64,000 nt of DNA, taken from contig NZ_BDDS01000003.1 of NCBI RefSeq assembly GCF_001653135.1, positions 248,001 through 312,000 of the forward strand, written 5' to 3'. How positions within the stretch are numbered: the first letter of the stretch is position 1; each line of letters opens with the position of its first letter. The notes under the pieces were generated by a model that was not told the origin of the DNA, ran no database searches, and saw only the letters and a program-made list of their open reading frames with translations. The translations under genes and the position numbers were made by a program. Source of the DNA: Pseudoalteromonas neustonica. GTDB taxonomy: Bacteria; Pseudomonadota; Gammaproteobacteria; Enterobacterales; Alteromonadaceae. Shown here piece after piece: positions 56,773 to 64,000 of this stretch.

Positions 56773-56886
56773 AAGGTTAGAACAAGGCAAAATTATGATA
56801 TGTAGTTGTTCTATATAAGTAATTTTTAACGTAGTTAGTGAGTTACTTAATTTGCTAGAATGATCACGTTTTTAATAAAATTGGTA

Positions 56887-57351
56887 TTATGGCTGGCGCT
56901 CAAACTCACAGCGTACATTGGTATTTTCAACACTGTATTGAATACGCGTAGGCGAGATGAAATGCAGCATTTGGCTCGTATCTAAATTATCAGCCTGATT
57001 TTCACAGCGAGTATGGCGCAGCGATAGCGTCACTCTTTGCGTTGTGTATTTGTATTTAGTCGTCACTAAACAAAAGTTTGCCGTTTTATTCGTTTGCGTT
57101 CCATGATGCAAGGCGGTAAAAACAATCCCTTCACCTAGTTTAAACCCTAGGCTTGGCGCGCTTTTATCAAACCATGATAATTGCCCATCAGTGCACACAC
57201 TCGCGCTGCCTGAAACTAACTTATACGTACCTACTTTAGTGTTTAACAAACTAATAAACTGACTTTTATTGCTTGGTAGTTCAGTTTTAGCACTGATTGT
57301 AGTGCTAAAAAAAACAAACACGAAACACAGTAATATTTTACGATAGCCCAT
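56887..57351 (-). CDS. Secreted protein of unknown function
   Basis: 154 residues. A signal peptide (MGYRKILLCFVFVFFSTTISA) is cleaved near residue 21. The mature part has four Cys (VCTDG, FCLVT, RCENQ, RCEFE), which could form two disulfides in the periplasm. No family recognised. Convergent with umuC; it stands alone. Confidence 0.7.
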   Translation of the reverse strand: MGYRKILLCFVFVFFSTTISAKTELPSNKSQFISLLNTKVGTYKLVSGSASVCTDGQLSWFDKSAPSLGFKLGEGIVFTALHHGTQTNKTANFCLVTTKYKYTTQRVTLSLRHTRCENQADNLDTSQMLHFISPTRIQYSVENTNVRCEFERQP

Positions 57352-57455
57352 TAAATACCTGACTTAGAGTGGTTTGTATTTACAGCATAGCATGCAATGT
57401 CTATTAAAATTAAACAAACCTATAATGAATCGTTGTTTACTTTTTATAGTTAAAA

Positions 57456-57974
57456 TTATTGCCAATATTTAGCAAATAATTGCGGATACGCGAGTTTTAA
57501 AAACTTAGCTTTGTCTTTAAAGCGTTTACCTTTAGGCTGTTCTTGCCCTGATGGAGCAAAAGGTAATTCATCTTCATTGCGCTCTTCGTACAGTAATCCT
57601 GCAATAAGATCATACTCATCTAAATAGGGGTAAGGTTGCTCGTTTAAATGGTATACAGGCGTGCAATCGGCCAATGAATCTGCATTGTCGAGGGCGGCGT
57701 TAAAAGCAGCTTCGCCACGAGATATTAACCAACAGCGAAACTCTGAAAAACCATACTCATCGTTACAGCCTGCCATTACAAACGCTGCGCCAAATAACTC
57801 CCACGTAAAACTTTGTCGCATACAGAGACTAAATTGCTTATCGAATTCAATTAACTGATCGTCGTCTAAATCTGTAAGTAAGTTTTTTAAGCGCTCGCTC
57901 ACTGACTCTGGCTCAGCGGTTTTATCTTCTACGGTAACCAATTGCCAAAATTCAGCGGGGGTAAGTACACTCAT
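57456..57974 (-). CDS. DUF4240-type protein
   Basis: 172 residues, starts MSVLTPAEFWQLV. The central WELFGAAFVMAGCNDEYGFSEFRCWLISRGEAAFNAAL is the DUF4240 signature, a family of unknown function often seen as immunity-like or regulatory proteins. Its start overlaps the YwbE-type stop by four bases, so the pair is translationally coupled. Confidence 0.85.
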   Translation of the reverse strand: MSVLTPAEFWQLVTVEDKTAEPESVSERLKNLLTDLDDDQLIEFDKQFSLCMRQSFTWELFGAAFVMAGCNDEYGFSEFRCWLISRGEAAFNAALDNADSLADCTPVYHLNEQPYPYLDEYDLIAGLLYEERNEDELPFAPSGQEQPKGKRFKDKAKFLKLAYPQLFAKYWQ

Positions 57975-58165
57975 GACAATATCTCTTTCACTCGTCCTAC
58001 TTGTCCATCCTCTAAACGAACTTTAATACCATGAGGATGGTTAGGTGATTTAGTGAGTAGGCGCTCAACAACACCTTGGGTCAATGTGCCACTACGCTGA
58101 TCTTCTTTTAAAACGATATTAACTTCGCTGCCAGGGGTAATTTGTGAACGAGTAGGAACAGTCAT
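57971..58165 (-). CDS. YwbE family (DUF2196) protein
   Basis: 64 residues: RSQITPGSEVNIVLKEDQRSGTLTQGVVERLLTKSPNHPHGIKVRL is the family hallmark. A small beta-barrel-like fold, function unknown, perhaps RNA binding. First gene of a two-gene unit with the DUF4240 gene. Confidence 0.9.
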   Translation of the reverse strand: MTVPTRSQITPGSEVNIVLKEDQRSGTLTQGVVERLLTKSPNHPHGIKVRLEDGQVGRVKEILS

Positions 58166-58222
58166 TATTGATCTCTATTACTATTTTGTAGAATTATAGC
58201 CTTATGTGATCGCAATACCAAA

Positions 58223-58672
58223 TTAAACAAGAGTGATTTGAATAGTTTGCTGCTCATTAGCTGCTAAAATTGAGCACATATGTGTTTTGAGCTCGCACGC
58301 TTTACCCACTAATTGAAAATCAAAACCTTGACCATTGCCATCCAATATACAACTTAAGTAATTGTCACCAATTATTATTTTGCTAATACGGGGGATATCA
58401 AGCCGAGATAGTTTATTTACCATACTTTGTTTAATGATTAACTCATTGCCTTCACGTGTAATAGCCGCTGTAACCATATTTTTTTCTAAAAACTGCTGAC
58501 TATAACGTCGTGAAAACGCCCAGAACGCTATGGCCACTACAAAGCCATTGCTTAGCACATGATTTGCACCTACGGGTTGTTGAAGCTGATAAAGCCCAAA
58601 TATAAAAAATAAACCTGCTAATATGAGCAGCCCACGCTGCTTTTGTTTATTCGTTAAATTAGAAAACATCAT
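58223..58672 (-). CDS. Small membrane protein of unknown function
   Basis: 149 residues with two N-terminal membrane helices (about 14-27 and 38-53) and a ~90-residue soluble, beta-rich tail resembling a PH-like domain. AGGAT immediately precedes the first ATG. It lies 4 bases downstream of the next gene and is probably co-transcribed with it. Confidence 0.65.
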   Translation of the reverse strand: MMFSNLTNKQKQRGLLILAGLFFIFGLYQLQQPVGANHVLSNGFVVAIAFWAFSRRYSQQFLEKNMVTAAITREGNELIIKQSMVNKLSRLDIPRISKIIIGDNYLSCILDGNGQGFDFQLVGKACELKTHMCSILAANEQQTIQITLV

Positions 58673-58676
58673 AATC

Positions 58677-58964
58677 CTAAATATTGTCAGCGCTAAATAT
58701 AAATTTTTTGACTGTTAAATCAATGCTTGCAAGTTTTTTACTTATTATATTTTTAACTAATTGAGTATCTTGATTTTTCGTTGCTTGCTCAAGCGCTAAT
58801 TGATCTTTAAAGTAACAGCTTAATTTAAGTGATGTAGTTGGTTTACTTAAATCTATCTCATGAGTTAGCCAACTAAATTCACTTAGTTCATCTTTAATTT
58901 CTTCACAAGCTCGCGTTAAATTGACACGCAGTACTTTATCGAATTGCTTTTGTGTTTTAGTCAT
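58677..58964 (-). CDS. Small helical protein of unknown function
   Basis: 95 residues from the ATG at 58964, which overlaps the lipoprotein stop by 8 bases (translational coupling). The longer frame to 59015 adds 17 codons inside the lipoprotein gene and is unlikely. The start MTKTQKQFDKVLRVNLTRACEEIKDE looks like the conserved small protein of marine gammaproteobacteria sometimes mislabelled Fis-like. Cytoplasmic. Middle gene of a three-gene unit. Confidence 0.6.
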   Translation of the reverse strand: MTKTQKQFDKVLRVNLTRACEEIKDELSEFSWLTHEIDLSKPTTSLKLSCYFKDQLALEQATKNQDTQLVKNIISKKLASIDLTVKKFIFSADNI

Positions 58965-59178
58965 TTTTAGTCGCTTGCTGCTCTGCTCGTTGCTTTTTAA
59001 ACTCATCGTAGCCATCTTCTTGGCGCTTTATGCACTCATGATACTCTTTATCAGCCATATAATTACATTCACCTAACCGTGCAGATTGAATTTCATGGTA
59101 ACGTGAATTTGAGCTACATGCGGTTAAAAAAACCACTAGCATCGCACTTATAGCGAGCTTTAGCATATTGAAAAGCAT
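58957..59178 (-). CDS. Small lipoprotein
   Basis: 73 residues from the ATG at 59178, chosen for AAGGAA 7 bases upstream. Signal peptide MLFNMLKLAISAMLVVFLTAC ends in the lipobox L-T-A-C. The mature part is short and charged with two more Cys (GECNY, HECIK). Unknown role, first gene of the unit. Confidence 0.65.
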   Translation of the reverse strand: MLFNMLKLAISAMLVVFLTACSSNSRYHEIQSARLGECNYMADKEYHECIKRQEDGYDEFKKQRAEQQATKND

Positions 59179-59276
59179 TAAAAATTCCTTACATTTAAAA
59201 CCGGAAAAGTAATTCATCCATGACTATTTTGCTGTATATTGCACTCGTTTTTATTTATAACCGTTAAGGGCTAATT

Positions 59277-60089
59277 ATGATGTTGTCGCAGTTACACGAG
59301 CTGTTCCAGCGTATCGATAAAAGTAAAATATTTCAATCATTTGTTATTGTAGTTATTATAATTTCTGCATTAACAGTAGGCGCACATACTTACTCACTAC
59401 ATCCAACGGTTGAGTTTTTTTTACATTGGATGGATATTGGCATCACCGTCTTTTTCTTGATTGAGTTGATCATTCGTTATATCGCGAGTAAAGGCATCAA
59501 AGACTTTTTTTCCAAAGGGTGGAACATCTTTGATTTAATAGTAGTCGTAGGCAGTTTATACCCTGCTGCAGGCTCAAGTGTATTTATAGCACGGTTGCTA
59601 CGTATTTTTCGCGTTCTACGCCTGGTATCAATGGTTCCTGAACTGCGTTTATTAGTTAATTCACTGCTTAAAGCTATCCCACAAATGGGCTATATCGCCC
59701 TTCTAATGTTTGTTATTTTTTATATCTATGCAGCAACAGGAAGTATGTTATTTTCTGAAATAAACCCTGTTTTATGGGGGGATGTGTCTATTTCGATGCT
59801 TACTCTGTTCAGAGTGGCAACATTTGAAGACTGGACCGACGTCATGTATGAAACCATGGCCGTGTATAAGCTAAGCTGGATCTATTACCTTACATTTATA
59901 TTTTTGACCGCTTTTGTGTTTTTGAACATGATGGTAGGCGCTATTTTAGAGGTAATGTCTGAGGAGCACCGCAATGCGCGTGAAGAGCAAACAAACATTA
60001 ATGATATGCCAGCAACACAAGGGCAAATAAACGAATTAAAAACACAATTAAGTGAGTTAAAGACATTGCTTAGTGAAAGGAAAATGTAA
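59277..60089 (+). CDS. Bacterial one-domain voltage-gated cation channel
   Basis: 270 residues, the length of NaChBac-type channels. Six membrane helices: the S4 voltage sensor is ARLLRIFRVLRLVSM (Arg every third residue), and the pore filter is TFEDWTD (182-188). Most bacterial sodium channels have TLESW-S/M here. A coiled coil (about 240-268) tetramerises the channel. Acidic D185 and D188 resemble the calcium-selective engineered NavAb, so Ca2+ permeation is possible. AAGGG precedes the ATG. A hairpin follows at 60096. Confidence 0.9.
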   Translation: MMLSQLHELFQRIDKSKIFQSFVIVVIIISALTVGAHTYSLHPTVEFFLHWMDIGITVFFLIELIIRYIASKGIKDFFSKGWNIFDLIVVVGSLYPAAGSSVFIARLLRIFRVLRLVSMVPELRLLVNSLLKAIPQMGYIALLMFVIFYIYAATGSMLFSEINPVLWGDVSISMLTLFRVATFEDWTDVMYETMAVYKLSWIYYLTFIFLTAFVFLNMMVGAILEVMSEEHRNAREEQTNINDMPATQGQINELKTQLSELKTLLSERKM

Positions 60090-60095
60090 CTCTTC

Positions 60096-60131
60096 GTGTA
60101 ATGACACTTCTTAAATGCAGTGTCATTACAC
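60096..60131 (+). terminator. Perfect 13-bp hairpin after the channel gene
   Basis: GTGTAATGACACT and AGTGTCATTACAC pair perfectly with a ten-base loop. Only a short T run (TTTA) follows, so it may be a weak terminator or an operator for the receptor gene downstream. Confidence 0.5.
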
Positions 60132-60249
60132 TTTAAAACCATAAAATCATTTTAGAAGCGTGCACAACCCTAAAGAGGAACTCAATTGCGAATCATTTCC
60201 AATTAGTTTATTATTGCGTTCCATTTTTATATTGCGCATTTTTAAGAAT

Positions 60250-62364
60250 ATGATCAAAACCAACCTTAGCATCCTAGCACTTATAATTTCAGCTCAAGTA
60301 ACCGCCAACGATGAACCACAAGACTTAGAACGTATTTTAGTTACCGGTAGCCGTATCGCTGAAAGTATTGATGAAATTCCATCATCGGTAACAATTATTG
60401 GCCAAAAAGAACTTGCAGCACAACTTAAAGTAACCACTGATCTGCAAAGTATATTAGCAATGTATGTACCCGGTATTGCCTCAAGCAGTGGAACATCAAG
60501 TAACTTTGCACAAACATTACGTGGCCGTGCAGCACTTGTTATGATTGACGGTGTCCCGCAATCAACACCACTTAGAAATGGGTCTTTAGGAATGCGTTCA
60601 TTAGATCCTCATGTCATTGAACGAATTGAAGTTATTCAAGGTGCGACCTCTATTTATGGTAATGGTGCTGCGGGAGGTATCATTAACTACATCACTAAAA
60701 AGCCTGCAACAAACAGTAAGTTTAGTTTAAATACGACTGCATCGACACAATTTAGTGCGGTAAAACTTGATGACTCTGCCGGTTTAAAAGTAACGACAAC
60801 CGCATCAGGTGAAATTGATGACTTTAGCTATATTGTCAGCTTAGGTATTGAAAATAATGGCGTATTAAGAGACGCTGAAGGTGATGCACTCGGTACACAA
60901 TATGGATTATCTGAAGCAAAGTCGCGTAATTTCTTCACTAAACTAAGTTATGACTTTGATGCTGATAAATCACTGCAAATGACCTACAACTATTTTGAAT
61001 CGCAACAAGATTCTGCATGGGTTGATGTTATTGGTGATATCAATAAAGGTGAAAAAACCTACGCAATAAAAGACGCTGTAAGCACACCATTTAATGCAGC
61101 GCCACAAGGGCCACGTGGTAATCATAATTTACAGATAAAATACACTGATGCAGAGATTTTTAGTAATACCGCATTCAATTTAGATGTGTATAAACAATCC
61201 ATCGAAAATGTATTTTTTTACTCAACGGTTTTAGCAAACCCTGATTTAAACCTAGCAGGTGGACAGTCGTTAATTAAGTCAGAAAAACAGGGATTACGCT
61301 CAGTATTTAATACGTTAGCTGATTGGGATAATGTTGAAGCGACCTTTATTTACGGCGTTGATATCCTCAATGATACCACTTCTCAACCAATGGTTGATGG
61401 TCGACTTTGGGTACCAGAAATGGACATGGTTAATGTTGCTGGTTTCTTACAAAGCAAGTGGGTTATTCAAGATGACTTTATTGTCAAAGCTGGGCTTCGC
61501 TATGAAAATATGGATATTGAAGTAAATGATTACAATACATTAAAGCTATGTAGAAGCGCTGATCAATGCTCTGTTCCCAAAGCTGTAAAAGGCGGAACCA
61601 TTGAGTTTACCGCAACAACGTTTAATGTTGGTTTTCGTTATAATGCAAACCAAGCGTTTACACCTTACGTAAGCTATTCGCAAGGTGCTAACATTCCTGA
61701 TTTAGGTGCTTTATTACGCTCAGCAACAGTACAAGACATTGCACTTATCCAAACTGAAGCGGCGATAATAGATAACTATGAAGTCGGTTTTGTCAGCGAG
61801 TTCGAACAATTTAGATTTGAGTTATCCGCTTATAAAAGTTTTTCAGATTTAGGGTCACGCAGCGTACAGGATCCAAAAACAGGGATTTATATAACACAAC
61901 GCGCACCACAAAAAATTTGGGGCTATGAAGGGGTACTTAACTACACGTTCAATGACCAATGGGATTTAGCTGCAACGTATGGTTACGTTGAAGGCAAGCA
62001 CAGCAATACAGGCAATTATTTAGGAGCACGTGAAGTATCTGCGCCTAAAGGCACACTTGCATTAAATTGGCAGCCAACTACGCAGGCAAGAATGTCAGTT
62101 CATTATATTCATGTTAGCGACCGAGATCGTTTTGAAAAAAATGATAAAGGCGTTTACACCGGCGATGAGGGGCCTGTAAATGGCTATGGCATTGTTAACT
62201 TAAGCGGCAGTTACGATTTTGAACAGTGGTCGGTGTTTGCAGGTGTTGAAAACTTACTTAATAAAGATTACTTCCCTGCCCGTTCACAAGCTTTAACGTT
62301 TAGAGCGTTTAATGTCAAAGGGATCGGTACTACCGTAAACTTAGGTGTTAACTACCGTTTTTAA
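60250..62364 (+). CDS. TonB-dependent outer-membrane receptor
   Basis: 704 residues from the ATG at 60250, which starts a signal peptide (MIKTNLSILALIISAQVTA); a frame to GTG 60160 adds 30 codons with no obvious use. A TonB box-like LERILVTGSR follows, then the plug domain (about 40-150, QTLRGRAALVMIDGVPQ) and a 22-strand barrel ending in aromatic F (NLGVNYRF). Substrate unknown; siderophore-iron is likely from the plug wording. A Fur-like AATCATTT lies at about 60192, but it is weak. A terminator follows at 62382. Confidence 0.9.
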   Translation: MIKTNLSILALIISAQVTANDEPQDLERILVTGSRIAESIDEIPSSVTIIGQKELAAQLKVTTDLQSILAMYVPGIASSSGTSSNFAQTLRGRAALVMIDGVPQSTPLRNGSLGMRSLDPHVIERIEVIQGATSIYGNGAAGGIINYITKKPATNSKFSLNTTASTQFSAVKLDDSAGLKVTTTASGEIDDFSYIVSLGIENNGVLRDAEGDALGTQYGLSEAKSRNFFTKLSYDFDADKSLQMTYNYFESQQDSAWVDVIGDINKGEKTYAIKDAVSTPFNAAPQGPRGNHNLQIKYTDAEIFSNTAFNLDVYKQSIENVFFYSTVLANPDLNLAGGQSLIKSEKQGLRSVFNTLADWDNVEATFIYGVDILNDTTSQPMVDGRLWVPEMDMVNVAGFLQSKWVIQDDFIVKAGLRYENMDIEVNDYNTLKLCRSADQCSVPKAVKGGTIEFTATTFNVGFRYNANQAFTPYVSYSQGANIPDLGALLRSATVQDIALIQTEAAIIDNYEVGFVSEFEQFRFELSAYKSFSDLGSRSVQDPKTGIYITQRAPQKIWGYEGVLNYTFNDQWDLAATYGYVEGKHSNTGNYLGAREVSAPKGTLALNWQPTTQARMSVHYIHVSDRDRFEKNDKGVYTGDEGPVNGYGIVNLSGSYDFEQWSVFAGVENLLNKDYFPARSQALTFRAFNVKGIGTTVNLGVNYRF

Positions 62365-62381
62365 ATAAACTAAATTGGCAA

Positions 62382-62406
62382 TAAAAAAGGGCGGTAATAT
62401 CCGCCC
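62382..62406. terminator. Bidirectional terminator after the TonB receptor
   Basis: AAAAAAGGGCGG and CCGCCCTTTT pair around a short AT loop. Between convergent genes. Confidence 0.85.
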
Positions 62407-62432
62407 TTTTAATATTAATAGATATTTAATGT

Positions 62433-63554
62433 CTACGCGTTATTACCTGCAACTATAATACGTAGCATACGGCGAAGCGGCTCTGCAGCGCCCCATAATA
62501 ACTGGTCGCCCACTGTAAACGCGCTTATATATTCAGGGCCCATCGTTAGTTTGCGAATACGCCCAATTGGAATGCTAAGCGTGCCTGTCACTTTAACCGG
62601 TGTTAAATCAGTTGCTGTAATATCGCGTTCATTTGGGATCACTTTAACCCATTCATTATGTGATGCTAAAATCTGTTCAATTTTCTCTACACTGATATCT
62701 TCACGCAGCTTAATAGTCATCGCTTGAGAATGGCAACGCATCGCACCGATCCTCACACATAAACCATCAACGGGAACTGGTTGCTTAGATGAACCTAAAA
62801 TTTTGTTCGCTTCAACCTGCGCTTTCCACTCTTCTTTGGATTGACCACTTGGCATAGGCACATCAATCCATGGAATTAAGCTGCCAGCAAGGGGGACTCC
62901 AAATTGCTCTTGCGGTAAATCGCTTGCAGCAATTTGCTCTGTCACTAGTTTATCTATTTCTAAAATAGCGGCTTGTGGATCAGCTAACTTATCAGCAACA
63001 GACGCATGAATAGAGCCCATTTGTGCTATTAGCTCTTTCATATTACGAGCACCTGCACCGGATGCTGCTTGATAAGTCATTGGGCTTACCCATTCAATCA
63101 AGTCTTGTTCAAACAAGCCGCCTAGCGCTAATAGCATCAACGATACGGTGCAGTTGCCACCAACAAAGGTTTTAACCCCCTGTTCTAACCCTTGCTCTAT
63201 GACATCTTTGTTTACTGGATCAAGAACAATAATACTGTCATCGGCCATGCGAAGTGCGGACGCCGCGTCAATCCAAAAACCATCCCAACCGGTAGCACGT
63301 AATTGAGGATATACCTCTTTGGTATAATCTCCCCCCTGGCAGGTAATAATAATATCCATTTGGGCAAGGGCATCTACATCCGTTGCATCAAGTAGTGGTT
63401 TTGCATTGCCAGCGAGATCAGGACCTAATTGGCCTGTTTGCGAGGTGGTAAAAAAAGTGGTGTCGATCAGTGCAAAATCATTTTCTTGTTGCATACGCTC
63501 TAATAAAACAGAGCCAACCATGCCGCGCCAACCAACCAAGCCTACTTTTTTCAT
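62433..63554 (-). CDS. asd: Aspartate-semialdehyde dehydrogenase
   Basis: 373 residues from the ATG at 63552-63554, chosen because [21 protein letters not shown] matches the E. coli Asd start (367) and GGA lies upstream; an 8-codon extension to 63578 is possible. The NADP-binding loop is GWRGMVG, the active Cys is in [10 protein letters not shown], and the substrate-binding [12 protein letters not shown] is intact. Reduces aspartyl phosphate to aspartate semialdehyde, a branch point for lysine, threonine, methionine and cell-wall diaminopimelate. An essential gene, fitting a chromid rather than a plasmid. Confidence 0.96.
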   Translation of the reverse strand: MKKVGLVGWRGMVGSVLLERMQQENDFALIDTTFFTTSQTGQLGPDLAGNAKPLLDATDVDALAQMDIIITCQGGDYTKEVYPQLRATGWDGFWIDAASALRMADDSIIVLDPVNKDVIEQGLEQGVKTFVGGNCTVSLMLLALGGLFEQDLIEWVSPMTYQAASGAGARNMKELIAQMGSIHASVADKLADPQAAILEIDKLVTEQIAASDLPQEQFGVPLAGSLIPWIDVPMPSGQSKEEWKAQVEANKILGSSKQPVPVDGLCVRIGAMRCHSQAMTIKLREDISVEKIEQILASHNEWVKVIPNERDITATDLTPVKVTGTLSIPIGRIRKLTMGPEYISAFTVGDQLLWGAAEPLRRMLRIIVAGNNA

Positions 63555-63845
63555 TGTTTGTTCCAGTGTTTGAGTCATAAGAGATACCTAATTCATTAAA
63601 AATTAAAATTCATTGCGTGAGATTTAATTTTTAGAACCGATAATCTAGCACTGTGATCAAAGCAAAACCAGCGTTACTCATAGAACATAAAATTTTTTCA
63701 TATTCAATGTCGTTGTTACACCATTGTGTAACTTAATCTAAACACGCCCTAGCTTCATACAAATGAAATACATAAAAATTATGATTATTGAGCACTTTGG
63801 AATTGGATGTATTGTGTATCAATTTATTAAAAAAGGACCTATCAC

Positions 63846-64000
63846 ATGAAAGCACTCTATCTAGGTAGTATAATTGCCAGCTTGTTCTCTTTGAGCGCAT
63901 TTGCACAAACAAATGACAACATCGAAGAATCACTTACTTCCTTTGCAAGCTCAACTACGAGCATTGAACAAAAACTAGGGGCAACTCGCCGCTCATCAAC
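63846..64000 (+). CDS. Start of a secreted protein, 3' end outside the window
   Basis: ATG at 63846 with AAAGGAC 7 bases upstream. 51 codons are visible, beginning with a signal peptide MKALYLGSIIASLFSLSAFA, cleaved before QTNDN. The mature start (NIEESLTSFASSTTSIEQKLGA) is not recognised. Periplasmic or outer-membrane location is likely. Confidence 0.7.
   Translation, partial: MKALYLGSIIASLFSLSAFAQTNDNIEESLTSFASSTTSIEQKLGATRRSS

Noticed and set aside
60180-60215. Fur box before the TonB receptor
   Set aside because: Only one half resembles the consensus (AATCATTT); too weak to call in AT-rich DNA.

Overview
The window looks like part of the secondary replicon (chromid) of a marine gammaproteobacterium, most likely Pseudoalteromonas or a close relative. 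The genes are AT-rich and gammaproteobacterial throughout: class II DAHP synthase, ppsR/ppsA, a YdiJ-type oxidoreductase, asd, katG, rmuC and umuDC. They sit around a plasmid-type origin with iterons, a replication initiator, ParAB and a Tus homologue. The genus call is inference from gene content and style, not from a database match. No rRNA, tRNA or CRISPR array was seen.

Layout. 1-5.7 kb: a truncated lipoprotein gene, a DUF3360-type membrane protein, a MYG1-type hydrolase and a PAS-PAS-GGDEF-EAL protein. 5.7-10.5 kb: a structured intergenic element, katG, and a divergent azoreductase/LysR pair. 10.6-13.5 kb: an orphan HipB-like antitoxin, a truncated hipA and a two-gene CD-NTase/SLATT defence module. 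13.5-21.2 kb: a DPP4-type lipoprotein peptidase, a thiopurine methyltransferase, a LysR gene and an operon of rmuC, an unknown gene and a DJ-1/PfpI gene. 21.5-25.6 kb: a serine/threonine kinase with TPRs, overlapped by an FHA-domain gene. 25.9-26.8 kb: five tandem copies of a ~180-bp unit that looks like a small-RNA gene with its own terminator. 26.8-30 kb: a SWIM/SNF2 helicase.

30.2-37 kb is the replication and partition region. It holds iteron-like repeats on both sides of parAB, a perfect DnaA box, the initiator gene, tus, and three copies of a 15-bp Ter-like site. Two Ter-like sites face one way and one the other. On the E. coli polarity rule this is a back-to-back fork trap about 2.4 kb from the origin. 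It would stop the rightward fork at once and end a leftward fork after a full circle, so it predicts unidirectional replication. A decayed IS200/IS605 element lies inside the trap.

37-48 kb carries core metabolism: PEP synthase, its regulatory kinase/phosphorylase and a PEP-consuming DAHP synthase, then YdiJ, a CPA1 antiporter and a tyrosine recombinase beside a strong palindrome. 48-53.3 kb is accessory. A patatin-like gene appears as one intact copy plus separate 5' and 3' remnants of a second copy. Between the remnants lie a SLATT-reverse transcriptase operon, with a possible pseudoknotted RNA upstream, and unknown genes. 53.3-64 kb is ordinary: an AGCS symporter, a LexA-controlled umuDC, small unknown genes, a one-domain voltage-gated cation channel with a calcium-like filter, a TonB-dependent receptor, asd, and the start of a secreted protein.
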